From Clostridiales bacterium (GTDB lineage Bacteria > Bacillota > Clostridia > Christensenellales > Pumilibacteraceae): a stretch of 64,000 nucleotides of DNA. Under the pieces are notes generated by a model. That model was not told the origin of the DNA, did no database searches, and saw only the letters and a list, made by a program, of their open reading frames with translations. The position numbers were made by a program, and so were the translations under genes. Below are positions 16,441 through 24,671 of this stretch, piece by piece (positions within the stretch are counted from its first letter, which is position 1; every line of letters starts with the position of its first letter). The stretch is from positions 286,508-350,507 of the forward strand of contig JAFLVG010000001.1 in assembly GCA_022508445.1 (NCBI GenBank), in the 5' to 3' direction.

Positions 16441-16518
16441 ACTACTATACGACTTTGCGAGGTAATAGAGCTATATTCGGTGGGATGAATAGACATATAG
16501 TTTTAGTTAATTGTCGCT

Positions 16519-16612
16519 CCGTCAACGCAAAGCCCGTGTGCGACTTCCGCGCACAATCCCACACAAAATTGTACGAACACGCGACAAAGCGAGTTCGTAC
16601 TTTTGTTTTGTA
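16519..16612 (+). repeat. Degenerate non-coding repeat, copy A
   Basis: It shares a 27-base core at 16529-16555 with 18293-18319 (23 of 27 identical, including GACTTCCGCGCACA), then TCCCACACA, then an end in TTTTGTTT. The core folds as a hairpin (GTGTGCG/CGCGCAC). The 3' part forms GTACGAAC...GTTCGTAC followed by TTTTGTTTT, like a terminator. No protein is supported in 16441-16740 on either strand. Confidence 0.6.
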
Positions 16613-16744
16613 TGAGCGTTTCGGACTGTATTTGTCGATTATGGATAAATATACCCCCACCCTACCTTCAACGGTGCGAGGATTATCAAAATTCATCGAT
16701 TATACGGAGCCGTAATCGCTTACCCGGCTTAAACAAAACAAAAA

Positions 16745-16769
16745 GCAAGCCGAGAGTTCTTCGGCTTGC
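16745..16769 (-). terminator. Terminator of the CotF-like gene
   Basis: GCAAGCCGA/TCGGCTTGC perfect 9-bp stem, followed on the minus strand by TTTTTGTTTTG, 25 bp after the stop codon. Confidence 0.85.
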
Positions 16770-16794
16770 ATTGTTATTCAGTGTTTTTAATGCT

Positions 16795-17250
16795 CTACGC
16801 CACCATTTTGTTTGCGGTTTTGTACATCCAAATCATTTCCGCGTGGTTCTGTTCGTCGGTCATGATAGCGTTCAGGACGTTGCGCACTTCGGGCGACGCA
16901 AAGTAGAAAAGGTCGTTGTTGTAGGCGGTGGCTACATACTTTTCGGTGGCTATGATGTCGGTGCACAAAAACTTATCGAATTCCTTGGCCGTAGATTCGC
17001 CGTTGTACGTGGCCTGCGGCGCGTATGTTACGGCGCCCGGCTTGCGGTTCTTGATTGCAGGCACCGTGCCTGCGGTGAGAGCGTTTAACATATCATAATG
17101 ATTTTGCTCCATTTTTAAGATCTTTTTGAACAGCTTTTTCAGTTCGGGATCCTTTGCTTGGTTTGCGTAAAAATCATACTTTTGAACGCACAGCTGCTCT
17201 TGGGTTTTGAGGTCGGTGATGAGTTGCACTTCCTTCTGATTCAGGTTCAT
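16795..17250 (-). CDS. CotF-like spore coat / ferritin-fold protein
   Basis: A 151-residue, all-helical protein. The N-terminal part 'LKTQEQLCVQKYDFYANQA' with 'KMEQNHYDML' and the C-terminal part 'DIIATEKYVATAYNNDLF' with 'MTDEQNHAEMIWMYK' give two E-x-x-H-type helix pairs, as in ferritin-like four-helix bundles. The second half resembles the coat-F domain (L-x-x-x-K-x-x-x-x-x-Y-N...E-x-Q...E-I/M-x-x-Y-M). In spore formers these are coat or small acid-soluble associated proteins; a ferritin-like metal or oxygen role is the alternative. No convincing ribosome site is visible before the ATG. Single-gene unit with its own terminator. Confidence 0.7.
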   Translation of the reverse strand: MNLNQKEVQLITDLKTQEQLCVQKYDFYANQAKDPELKKLFKKILKMEQNHYDMLNALTAGTVPAIKNRKPGAVTYAPQATYNGESTAKEFDKFLCTDIIATEKYVATAYNNDLFYFASPEVRNVLNAIMTDEQNHAEMIWMYKTANKMVA

Positions 17251-17397
17251 ATTTATTTTGCTTGCACGACTGTTCGGAGACGGCAGGCGTGCAAATCTCC
17301 TTTTCGTTTTTGTCTCCGAAATGATTCTTGCCTATCGCAAAAAAGTTATTCACCGGAAATCCACTTGCAATGATTTAAGCGCTTTTTCAGACAAGCA

Positions 17398-17426
17398 TTG
17401 ACACCGTAAGATAAATATGTTACAGT
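17398..17426 (+). promoter_or_regulatory. Promoter of the sirtuin gene
   Basis: Perfect TTGACA, 17-bp spacer, TACAGT. It predicts a leader of about 100 nt before the ATG at 17533. Confidence 0.72.
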
Positions 17427-17532
17427 GTTTTTAATGACGACGCAGCCCCAACTATGATTGCAATATATGTTTCGCATCACAGCTTTTATTGGCGCAGTTT
17501 TTGCGCTTCTTGTGCATATATAGAGGTTGAGC

Positions 17533-18234
17533 ATGACAGTTGAAGAATATAAAGAAAGATTGGAGAAAGCAACCGACATTGTGTTTTTCGGCGGCGCAGG
17601 CGTGTCGACGGAGAGCGGCATACCGGATTTTAGGAGCGTGGACGGGCTGTACAACCAAAAGTACAAGTATCCGCCCGAAACTATGCTGTCCGCCGATTTT
17701 TTCTATGCCCACACGGACGAGTTTTTCAGGTTTTACTTTGACAAGATGATATATACGGACGCCAAGCCGAACGCCGCGCACATTAAACTCGCCGAATGGG
17801 AAAAAACGGGCAAGCTAAAAGCGGTGGTCACGCAGAACATTGACGGCCTGCACCAAATGGCAGGGAGCAAAACCGTTTACGAGCTTCACGGCTCCGTACA
17901 CCGCAACACATGCATTCATTGCGGAAAGAGGTTTGGGCTTGACGAAATGTTAAAACAAGCTCCGTCTGTTCCGCGGTGCGAGTGCGGCGGCGTGATTAAG
18001 CCGGATGTCGTTCTGTACGGCGAGGGCTTGCCGGAACACACCGTGGCCATGGCAATCGAGGCGATAGCTTCCGCGGATATGCTCATCGTGGGCGGAACGT
18101 CGCTCGCGGTCTATCCTGCGGCAGGGTTTATCGGATACTACAACGGCAGTCCGGATAATCTTATCGTAATTAACAAAACGATTATACACGGGTTTAAAAA
18201 TCAGCTCAACGGTACGTTGGGTGAACTGCTGTAA
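17533..18234 (+). CDS. cobB: NAD-dependent protein deacylase (sirtuin)
   Basis: A 233-residue Sir2 protein. 'FFGGAGVSTESGIPDFRS' is the NAD-binding loop, 'VTQNIDGLHQMAG' holds the nicotinamide-pocket N-I-D, 'YELHGSVH' has the catalytic His, two C-x-x-C/C-x-C pairs (CIHC, CEC) bind structural zinc, and 'KPDVVLYGEGLP' and 'VGGTSLAVYPAAG' complete the Rossmann site. It removes acetyl or longer acyl groups from lysines, consuming NAD, in the cytoplasm. The ATG at 17533 is preferred over the TTG two codons earlier because AGAGG is correctly spaced before it. The gene stands alone; a non-coding repeat follows its stop codon. Confidence 0.93.
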   Translation: MTVEEYKERLEKATDIVFFGGAGVSTESGIPDFRSVDGLYNQKYKYPPETMLSADFFYAHTDEFFRFYFDKMIYTDAKPNAAHIKLAEWEKTGKLKAVVTQNIDGLHQMAGSKTVYELHGSVHRNTCIHCGKRFGLDEMLKQAPSVPRCECGGVIKPDVVLYGEGLPEHTVAMAIEAIASADMLIVGGTSLAVYPAAGFIGYYNGSPDNLIVINKTIIHGFKNQLNGTLGELL

Positions 18235-18282
18235 ACTATTAGTAAGCGTGAACACTTTGACGGCGACCGATTTATTAAATAA

Positions 18283-18376
18283 CGGCCACGCCGAAGCCCG
18301 CGCGAGACTTCCGCGCACATACCCTTCCCACACACACGCACCTCGCTCAACAAAACATTCGAGCCTTTTGTTTAGA
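18283..18376 (+). repeat. Degenerate non-coding repeat, copy B
   Basis: Second copy of the element at 16519-16612, in the same orientation: core 18293-18319, then TCCCACACA and an end in CTTTTGTTT. The core forms GCGCG/CGCGC with the loop bases ACTTC conserved between copies. It lies just after the sirtuin stop. Confidence 0.58.
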
Positions 18377-18444
18377 TATCTTTTATTGATTTTTACGACA
18401 AAATATGTTAATATTTTGTCAATAAAAATTTTCAGGAGTTTCGT

Positions 18445-18969
18445 ATGGATTTAAGTGTGCTTATTTTGCAAGTCGTTACTATTCTGATTTCTGTAAGTTC
18501 TCTCGTTTTTAATCTGATTATAACCACGCGTGAAAACAATAAAAAACAGTACGTCAAGGTTGTCACCGCTCAAAGGTTGAGCAACAAGGAAATAATCAGG
18601 GACAATGTAAGAATACTTTTGAGCAATTCCAACGCTTATGCATTGAGACTTTTTGACGAGCAAACATTAAAACAATGTGTTACAAGCGCAGCGGCGATCG
18701 AAACGGTTTTGAAAACAATATATAACGAGGACAACGCTGTTCTGGTAGCCGTAAATGAACTTATTAAAGAGCTTGCCGCTTATCTCGACAGCGAAAATAA
18801 CGCGGAAAGTGTTCAATCGGCAAGGCAAAATTTGTTTAATGAATATTCCGTTTACGACCTGTCCGATTGGAGATTTATTAAAAAACAAGCTCACGGCAAT
18901 TCATATGACAGTGCCGATTTCATACAAATATACGATGCTACACGTAAAGAGTATTTCATTGAAAAATAA
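18445..18969 (+). CDS. Hypothetical protein with one N-terminal membrane anchor
   Basis: A 174-residue protein with a good ribosome site (CAGGAG, 6 bp before the ATG). Residues 5-27 ('LILQVVTILISVSSLVFNLI') form one membrane helix, then a charged cytoplasmic-looking helical domain (residues 30-125) and a Tyr/Asp-rich end. I do not recognise a family. The layout, a single anchor followed by a helical soluble domain, resembles small membrane-tethered accessory proteins. It stands alone between a repeat and a 335-bp gap, so context gives no clue. Confidence 0.6.
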   Translation: MDLSVLILQVVTILISVSSLVFNLIITTRENNKKQYVKVVTAQRLSNKEIIRDNVRILLSNSNAYALRLFDEQTLKQCVTSAAAIETVLKTIYNEDNAVLVAVNELIKELAAYLDSENNAESVQSARQNLFNEYSVYDLSDWRFIKKQAHGNSYDSADFIQIYDATRKEYFIEK

Positions 18970-19185
18970 AAAATAATCTTTGATTTGTTACTGCGCTTCG
19001 ACATGCAATGCGCGCAAGGCCTTTCGTTCGGCGCCATAATAACTTCGCGTGTATGCCGGCGAACAACGTCGCTAATGCTTATAACGCGTGAAATGTGCTT
19101 GTGAATTTTATTTGCTTTGAATACTCGCCATACTTTTTAAACGACAATTTTAGTAAACAAAATACTATCTTGCGCCGCAAAACGA

Positions 19186-19214
19186 ATGACAAATGATATG
19201 TTTCGAGTTATAAT
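19186..19214 (+). promoter_or_regulatory. Promoter of the MscS gene
   Basis: ATGACA, 17-bp spacer, TATAAT. Apart from this promoter and the leader hairpin, 18970-19304 holds nothing I can support. Confidence 0.72.
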
Positions 19215-19239
19215 ATATGCGGCGATACGTATGATGTAA

Positions 19240-19261
19240 AATTTTCGGCAAGCCGAAAATT
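19240..19261 (+). other. Leader hairpin in the MscS 5' UTR
   Basis: AATTTTCGGC, 2-nt loop, GCCGAAAATT: a perfect 10-bp stem between promoter and ribosome site with no T-run after it, so it is not a plain terminator. It may stabilise the message or bind a regulator. Confidence 0.45.
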
Positions 19262-19304
19262 CGTCGAACACCATTCCCTACTAATTAATCATAGGAGAAA
19301 ACTT

Positions 19305-20237
19305 ATGCCCTGGTATCAACGAATGTGGAATTGGATCAAGGACTTCTTTTTGAACAATTGGTCGCAGATCATCATATTTTTCTGCGTGCTGATTTTCGGA
19401 ATAATCCTTATCAAGGTTATTCTCGCGCTACTTAACAAAACGTTCAAGAAGTCGCAACGGGTGAATGCAACCGCGCGTCATTTCTTTATCGGCGTCATCA
19501 AGGCGGTGCTGTACATAGTCTACATCATAGCGCTTTTGTCGCTGCTCGGCATACCCACCACGAGCATGATAGCGCTTCTGTCGGCGTTCGCCCTCGCTAT
19601 CTCGCTGGCACTTCAAGACACCATATCAAACCTAGCGAGCGGCGTGGTGCTTATATTCACCAAACCGTTCTCCGAGGGCGATTATATAGAACTCAGCGGC
19701 GGCGCGGCAGGCACGGTTACTCGGATTACGATGTTCAACACCCACCTTCGCACCCCGTCCAATCAAGTGGTTATCATTCCCAACAGGACGGCGGTTTCAT
19801 GCAACACCACCAATTACAGCATAGAGGGCACGCGCCGGCTCGAAATTCCGCTCTCGGTCGCTTACGGCACCGACGTCGAAAAAGTCAAGAATGTCGGGCT
19901 TGCGGTTGCGACCGCGCACGAAAAAGTGCTTAGCGATCCCGCGCCCATGGCAAGGCTTAACAATCACGGATCAAGCTCGCTCGATTTCATTCTGCGCGTG
20001 TGGGTTAAAAAAGACGACTATTGGGACGTCTACTTCGATCTCAAAGAGCAAGTCGTCGCCGCATTTAACGAGAACGGCATTGAGATTCCGTTCAATCAGC
20101 TCGATCTGCACGTCAAAGAGGAAGTCGTAGTAAAGGAATTAAACAAAGCTGTTGCCGACAAAAAAGCGGAAACAGAGACGGCGGACACAACCGAAGCGCA
20201 AGTCGAAAAGCCCAAAAAGAGAAGCAAAAAATCATAA
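19305..20237 (+). CDS. Small-conductance mechanosensitive channel, MscS family
   Basis: A 310-residue membrane protein. There are three N-terminal membrane segments ('IIIFFCVLIFGIILIKVILALL', 'IGVIKAVLYIVYIIALLSLLGI', and the pore helix 'IALLSAFALAISLALQDTISNLASGV' with the Gly/Ala packing pattern), then the MscS beta domain ('PFSEGDYIELSGGAAGTVTRI', 'IPNRTAVSCNTTNYS') and the alpha/beta cage ('VLSDPAPMARLNNHGSSSLDF'). It opens on membrane tension to release solutes during hypo-osmotic shock. The Lys/Glu-rich tail (about 35 residues) is an add-on. Monocistronic with promoter, leader hairpin and terminator. AGGAG precedes the ATG. Confidence 0.93.
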   Translation: MPWYQRMWNWIKDFFLNNWSQIIIFFCVLIFGIILIKVILALLNKTFKKSQRVNATARHFFIGVIKAVLYIVYIIALLSLLGIPTTSMIALLSAFALAISLALQDTISNLASGVVLIFTKPFSEGDYIELSGGAAGTVTRITMFNTHLRTPSNQVVIIPNRTAVSCNTTNYSIEGTRRLEIPLSVAYGTDVEKVKNVGLAVATAHEKVLSDPAPMARLNNHGSSSLDFILRVWVKKDDYWDVYFDLKEQVVAAFNENGIEIPFNQLDLHVKEEVVVKELNKAVADKKAETETADTTEAQVEKPKKRSKKS

Positions 20238-20254
20238 TCGCACAATAATCGATA

Positions 20255-20282
20255 AACCCCGACAGACTAATCCGTCGGGGTT
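20255..20282. terminator. Intrinsic terminator after the MscS gene
   Basis: AACCCCGAC/GTCGGGGTT perfect 9-bp stem followed by GTTTTTATG on the plus strand; convergent genes on both sides. Confidence 0.85.
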
Positions 20283-20332
20283 GTTTTTATGAAATAAACG
20301 GCGTAATTTACAACAAACAATTAAAATAATTA

Positions 20333-20938
20333 TCAACCGCCCAAAGTTATGTCTTGACGGGAATACCATTCGAGTGCGTCGAGAAGATGCTCCTCTTTGA
20401 AATCGGGCCAAAGCTCGTCCACGATATAGAAATCGGCGTACACCGTTTGTATGGGCAAAAATCCCGACAGCCTTCGCATCCCGCCCCAGCGTATTACCAT
20501 ATCTATTCTCGGAATCTCGCGCGACGGCCAGCCGTTATTCATGTCCCATTCCCAGCCGTAATTGACCAAAAGATTGACGCGCAATTTGTCTTTTCCGGTA
20601 TTTTTGCGCTCCGTGTACGGGATCATCTCGGGCGGAAAACACGCCGAGCTCGTATTGCCCACGACCAACACGTCCGCCCCCTCGTTTTCTATCAGCTTGA
20701 CCGCCTTTGTGCAAGCGTCCGAAAATGCGCTCACCTGCGCTTTGGGGCGCTTGCAGTTGTCCACAGTAAAGCCGTAGTAGGTCAGCTCTTGTATTCCGTG
20801 CTGCTTTGCGGCGCGCATAAGCCGAAGCCCGGGGAGCAAGCCGTGCTCATATCCGTCTTCCTTATTCATGCCGTTTTGCGTCGCCCACCTTCTATTCCCG
20901 TCGGGTATTATTCCTATGTGAGTCGGAGTTCGGTACAT
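20333..20938 (-). CDS. Divergent cis-prenyltransferase (undecaprenyl diphosphate synthase-like)
   Basis: A 201-residue protein. 'HIGIIPDGNRRWATQNG' is the pyrophosphate-binding loop with the catalytic Asp and G-N-x-R-W-A. 'DMVIRWGGMRRLSGFLPIQ' replaces the R-x-G-G-x-x-R-x-S-N-F block, and 'ADFYIVDELWPDFKEEHLLDAL' carries the metal/IPP-site Glu and W-P-D-F. It is shorter than UppS (about 245) and lacks the usual N-W-x-R-P segment (here 'VDNCKRP'), so it probably is not the main undecaprenyl synthase; a shorter-chain product is possible. The ATG at 20938 is chosen for its AGAGG site and because the frame 13 codons upstream adds nothing family-like. Confidence 0.8.
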   Translation of the reverse strand: MYRTPTHIGIIPDGNRRWATQNGMNKEDGYEHGLLPGLRLMRAAKQHGIQELTYYGFTVDNCKRPKAQVSAFSDACTKAVKLIENEGADVLVVGNTSSACFPPEMIPYTERKNTGKDKLRVNLLVNYGWEWDMNNGWPSREIPRIDMVIRWGGMRRLSGFLPIQTVYADFYIVDELWPDFKEEHLLDALEWYSRQDITLGG

Positions 20939-21042
20939 ATCTTTTCCTCTGCCGTAAACATTATTAAATTTCAACAATTATTATTTGCTGTTACAGCTGT
21001 GTTTTATGTAAATATTAAATTTCGGTCAGCAACCCAAAACAA

Positions 21043-21071
21043 TTGCTTTTGGCGGCGAAATATAATATAAT
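21043..21071 (+). promoter_or_regulatory. Promoter of the M18 aminopeptidase gene
   Basis: TTGCTT, 17-bp spacer, TATAAT, with start site near 21078 and a 12-nt leader holding AGAGGTG. Confidence 0.72.
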
Positions 21072-21090
21072 AGTATATAGAGGTGATACT

Positions 21091-22452
21091 ATGGATTTGA
21101 CCTACAAGAAGAAGAACATTTATGCCGCCGCGGACGAGGCAGAGCGCAAGCGCATTTTCGAGTACTGCGAAGGCTACAAGAAATTCCTCGACAACGGCAA
21201 GACCGAACGCGAGGCGGTTGCCGAAGCAATCAAGATGGCGAAGAAGAACGGTTACAAGCCGTACACGCTGGGCGACAAGATTTCAAAGGGCGACAAGCTG
21301 TACTACAACAACCGCGGCAAGAGCCTTTTCCTTTTGCGCGCAGGCACTGCGGACATAGCCAAAAACGGCGTGCGCATTCTCGTTGCGCACGTTGACAGCC
21401 CGAGGCTCGACCTCAAACAAGTGCCGCTTTACGAAAAATCGGATATCGCGTTTTTGAAAACGCACTATTACGGCGGCATCAAAAAATATCATTGGCTGAC
21501 GATTCCGCTTGCTCTGCACGGCGTTGTCGTATTAAAAGACGGCAAGACTGTAAACGTCAATATCGGCGAGGCCGAAACCGATCCCGTTTTCTACATAACA
21601 GATCTTTTACCTCACCTTTCGCAAGAGCTCAACACCAAAACAATTGCGGAAGGCTTCAAGGCCGAAAACCTCAATCTAATCGTCGGCGGCATGCCTGCGC
21701 ACGGCGAAGAAACAGACGCCGTTAAAAAAGGCGTTCTCGCTCTTCTCAACGAAAAGTACGGCATGACCGAAGAGGACTTTTTGAGCGCCGAGCTTGAAGC
21801 GGTCCCTGCCGTCAAAGCCAAGGATGTCGGACTCGACCGCGCGTTTATAGCAAGCTACGGCCATGACGACAGCGTTTGCGCCTACCCCGAAATTACCGCG
21901 ACGCTCCAAACCGAAACCGACCAGACCGTCCTTACCATTCTCGCCGACAAGGAGGAAATCGGCTCGGAAGGCAACACCGGCATGCAATGCATTCTCATTC
22001 ACGACATTTTGGACGAGATCGCAAAAAGCTACGGCGTCAATCCGGCGGTTCTTCGCGAACATTCAATGTGCATTTCAGCCGACGTGACTGCGGCATATGA
22101 TCCCACTTTTGCCTCGGCGTTCGAAGAAATGAACGTCGGGCTCGTAAGCCGCGGCGTCACCATGAACAAGTTTACCGGCGCGCGCGGCAAGTCTGGCTCG
22201 AACGACGCGTCCGCAGAGTTCGTGGGCTACCTTCGCGGCGTGTTCGACAAAGCCAACGTCGTTTGGCAGACGGGCGAGCTCGGAAGAGTCGATCTCGGCG
22301 GAGGCGGAACTGTTGCAAAGTACATCGCCAAAAACAATATAGACACAGTGGATATGGGCGTACCCGTACTCTCCATGCACGCGCCCTACGAGCTTGTTTC
22401 AAAAGCCGATATCTATTCGGCGCACCTGGCATTTGCGGCATTCATAAAATAG
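21091..22452 (+). CDS. M18 family aspartyl aminopeptidase-type metallopeptidase
   Basis: A 453-residue enzyme, normal for M18. The zinc ligands and catalytic residues are visible in order: 'VAHVDSPRLDLK' (His, then the catalytic Asp), 'ASYGHDDSVCAY' (bridging Asp), 'LADKEEIGSEGNTG' (catalytic Glu followed by ligand Glu), 'CISADVTAAYDP' (Asp ligand) and 'PVLSMHAPYELVSKAD' (terminal His ligand). It removes N-terminal residues, commonly acidic ones, from peptides in the cytoplasm as a large oligomer. The ATG at 21091 follows AGAGGTG and lies downstream of the promoter, so the in-frame start at 21043 inside the promoter is rejected. Monocistronic. Confidence 0.93.
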   Translation: MDLTYKKKNIYAAADEAERKRIFEYCEGYKKFLDNGKTEREAVAEAIKMAKKNGYKPYTLGDKISKGDKLYYNNRGKSLFLLRAGTADIAKNGVRILVAHVDSPRLDLKQVPLYEKSDIAFLKTHYYGGIKKYHWLTIPLALHGVVVLKDGKTVNVNIGEAETDPVFYITDLLPHLSQELNTKTIAEGFKAENLNLIVGGMPAHGEETDAVKKGVLALLNEKYGMTEEDFLSAELEAVPAVKAKDVGLDRAFIASYGHDDSVCAYPEITATLQTETDQTVLTILADKEEIGSEGNTGMQCILIHDILDEIAKSYGVNPAVLREHSMCISADVTAAYDPTFASAFEEMNVGLVSRGVTMNKFTGARGKSGSNDASAEFVGYLRGVFDKANVVWQTGELGRVDLGGGGTVAKYIAKNNIDTVDMGVPVLSMHAPYELVSKADIYSAHLAFAAFIK

Positions 22453-22470
22453 TAAAGCAAAATTAAAAAC

Positions 22471-22509
22471 AAAAATCCGAGCGTAATCTTACGTTACGCT
22501 CGGATTTTT
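22471..22509. terminator. Bidirectional intrinsic terminator
   Basis: AAAAATCCGAGCGTAA, 7-nt loop, perfect complement; 16-bp stem between two convergent genes. Confidence 0.92.
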
Positions 22510-22536
22510 TATTTGCTTATTTGCTTCATTTTACAG

Positions 22537-24414
22537 CTATGCCGCGGACTTTTTCTTTGATACAAACGATGACGTTATGCTCTTTGCGCGGTCGAGCGTA
22601 GGCGCAAAACCTTCGGAAAGCAACGCACGGTTAAACTCGCATTCGTCGTAACGCTCGCCGAGCGCGGCTTTTGCGCTGTTGTGAAGCTCGACCATGACGT
22701 GCATACCGTACCCGTAAGGCACATACGCCGCAGGTATTTCCATCAAGCGCTCGACAATCGTTTGTGCATTCTCTCTGTCCTCGCCGAGCTTAACCATATC
22801 CTCGACGCTATAACCGAAGTAATTGACCATCATATCATTTAACAGACTCGCTACATATCCGGTGAGAGTGGCGTAATAGCTTTCGTTGCAATAGAGCTTG
22901 ACCGCCACATCGTCCGTTTCTTCGGCGATATTATTAAGTAGCGCAAGCTCGGTGTAGTTCGCCCAGCCCTCCGAAAAAGCCGAGCAGTTCACGAGCGTGG
23001 CAAGCAGCGAAGTGCCGTTCTCTTTGGCGTTTACGTAAGCGTAAAGATGTCCGGGATAGCCCTCGTGCGCCAAAACGGTTAGGGTTTCGGCAGGATTGCC
23101 GGCGGTCGTATATCCGTTGATTGTTATGCGCTCGGTGGCGTTTTGCTCGTCAATCGGCGAATGCAGGTAGTACGCCAAAGCATTGGATATCTCTGCGGCG
23201 GTGTCGTCCATGTACTTAAACGTTATCTCTGGCATTGATTTCAAATCGGGCACTATTTTTTTGGCGGCGACTTTGAGGTAATCCATCATCTCCTGCGGTT
23301 CGTCCAACCCGAGTAGCGCCTTGTCGCCGTTTTTATATGCCTTGTAATCGTCGAACGCCGCTTTGTTTGTAGTTTCAAGCTGTTCCGCCTGCGCTTTTGC
23401 GGTTTGAAGTCCTGCATTGTATACGACATAAGCTTGGTATATATCGTTGTAAACGGTATACATGTTGACGTTTCTCATGCCCGTTTTCTGCTTGAACATC
23501 CATTCGTAATAAGCTCTGCCTGCATTGCCGTAAGCGGTAAGATAGCTCTCCTCTGTTGTTTCAACGTTGCCTTTATAGCTTTCGAGACCTTGCGAAAGCT
23601 CGCGCACCCCCACCATGAAACAGTCGGTCAGCGCCGCGCTGTATTCGGTTTTGTATCTATCCTTTTCTGTTTCGGACAAGAACGTCGCGCCGTCTATCAT
23701 CGACTCGGTCAGCGAGTAAAGATAATAGTCGGTCCCCTGTTTCGCCACCTTATCGAGATAGTCCTGCATGGCGTTGATGGTGTAATCGTAAAGCGGATAT
23801 CCGGACTGCGCACGGTCATCGGCAAAATTCAAGTACGAAACGAAAGCGTCCTTTGTGGAGACGGTCAGAGAAAGAAGATTCTTTACGTCGTTCTCGTTCC
23901 TGAACGCATAGTTTTCGCAAGTATCGGCAAAATCGGATACATACCCGCCGGTGGCGTTTATGAAGCTTCCGCCCATGAGTGAAAACTGCGCCGCGTACTG
24001 CGACGAATAGTAATCGTTATATGTGTTGAGCGCGTAATCTATCGCGCGGTAGGTCGCGGCGTCGGCGGCGCCGAGCGCCGAATAGTCAACCTTATTCAAT
24101 TCGCGCTTATAAAGATTTAACAGCATTCTACCGCTGTAAATGTCGTTTTGAGTAACCTTTTCGTAAGTGTACCACTGCGGATTTTCAATCGTAACGCCGT
24201 AGGACTGTTCGGGGCGTATCGAGCATACATTCCATGTGAACGCGTCATAGCCCACGAGCGAAACCGCGAGCGAGTCCGCGAGCATGTTTAGCTCATCCGC
24301 GCCGTATTCGTAGCTCGGTAGATCGTAGCTACATCCCATAAGTCCGCACGTCGCCGACGGAACAACCATAACAAAGCTCAACACTGTCGCGATTGATTTT
24401 TTTCTTATTTTCAC
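22537..24414 (-). CDS. DUF885 family lipoprotein, predicted metalloprotease
   Basis: A 625-residue protein with a signal sequence and lipobox ('TCGLMGCSYD'), so anchored at the outer face of the membrane. The body matches the DUF885 family: a long helical region, then 'LTVLAHEGYPGHLYAYVNAKE', the H-E-x-x-x-x-H motif seen in the family as H-E-x-x-P-G-H, and a downstream Glu in 'FSEGWANYTELA', together a plausible zinc site. 'IPAAYVPYGYGMHVMVEL' near the end is typical too. The family is believed to be peptidases, but proof for individual members is scarce. It stands alone; 24415-24624 is AT-rich leader without a further gene. Confidence 0.85.
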   Translation of the reverse strand: MKIRKKSIATVLSFVMVVPSATCGLMGCSYDLPSYEYGADELNMLADSLAVSLVGYDAFTWNVCSIRPEQSYGVTIENPQWYTYEKVTQNDIYSGRMLLNLYKRELNKVDYSALGAADAATYRAIDYALNTYNDYYSSQYAAQFSLMGGSFINATGGYVSDFADTCENYAFRNENDVKNLLSLTVSTKDAFVSYLNFADDRAQSGYPLYDYTINAMQDYLDKVAKQGTDYYLYSLTESMIDGATFLSETEKDRYKTEYSAALTDCFMVGVRELSQGLESYKGNVETTEESYLTAYGNAGRAYYEWMFKQKTGMRNVNMYTVYNDIYQAYVVYNAGLQTAKAQAEQLETTNKAAFDDYKAYKNGDKALLGLDEPQEMMDYLKVAAKKIVPDLKSMPEITFKYMDDTAAEISNALAYYLHSPIDEQNATERITINGYTTAGNPAETLTVLAHEGYPGHLYAYVNAKENGTSLLATLVNCSAFSEGWANYTELALLNNIAEETDDVAVKLYCNESYYATLTGYVASLLNDMMVNYFGYSVEDMVKLGEDRENAQTIVERLMEIPAAYVPYGYGMHVMVELHNSAKAALGERYDECEFNRALLSEGFAPTLDRAKSITSSFVSKKKSAA

Positions 24415-24624
24415 AGTTTACTCCCGTAATGCGAGAACTCTCTCGTCGGTTTGACCGCCCAAACAGTCACAATCCGAACAAGATATATTATACACAAAAA
24501 CCGACAAAAGTCAACACAGTACGCCGCAGGCGATAATGACAATGCGGTTTTTACGCGCATTCGTAATTATTTATATATAGTATGTCACGAATAAACGTAT
24601 AACATTAAAGGTTACTATTTAAAA

Positions 24625-24650
24625 ACACAGCGAGATTACTCTCGCCGTGT
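24625..24650 (-). terminator. Terminator of the beta-helix lipoprotein gene
   Basis: ACAC-A-GCGAGA/TCTCGC-C-GTGT with one mismatch, then GTTTTTAAAT on the minus strand, 22 bp after the stop codon. Confidence 0.75.
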
Positions 24651-24671
24651 CACTTAATTGCACTTTGGTTA

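Noticed and set aside
16431..16715. Open frames on both strands between the metallophosphoesterase and CotF-like genes
   Set aside because: They cover the degenerate non-coding repeat and its hairpins and lack ribosome sites; neither strand looks protein-like.
17467..17523. 18-codon hydrophobic frame (MFRITAFIGAVFALLVHI) just before the sirtuin gene, a possible leader peptide
   Set aside because: No ribosome site precedes it and nothing downstream looks like an attenuator; short hydrophobic frames are frequent by chance.
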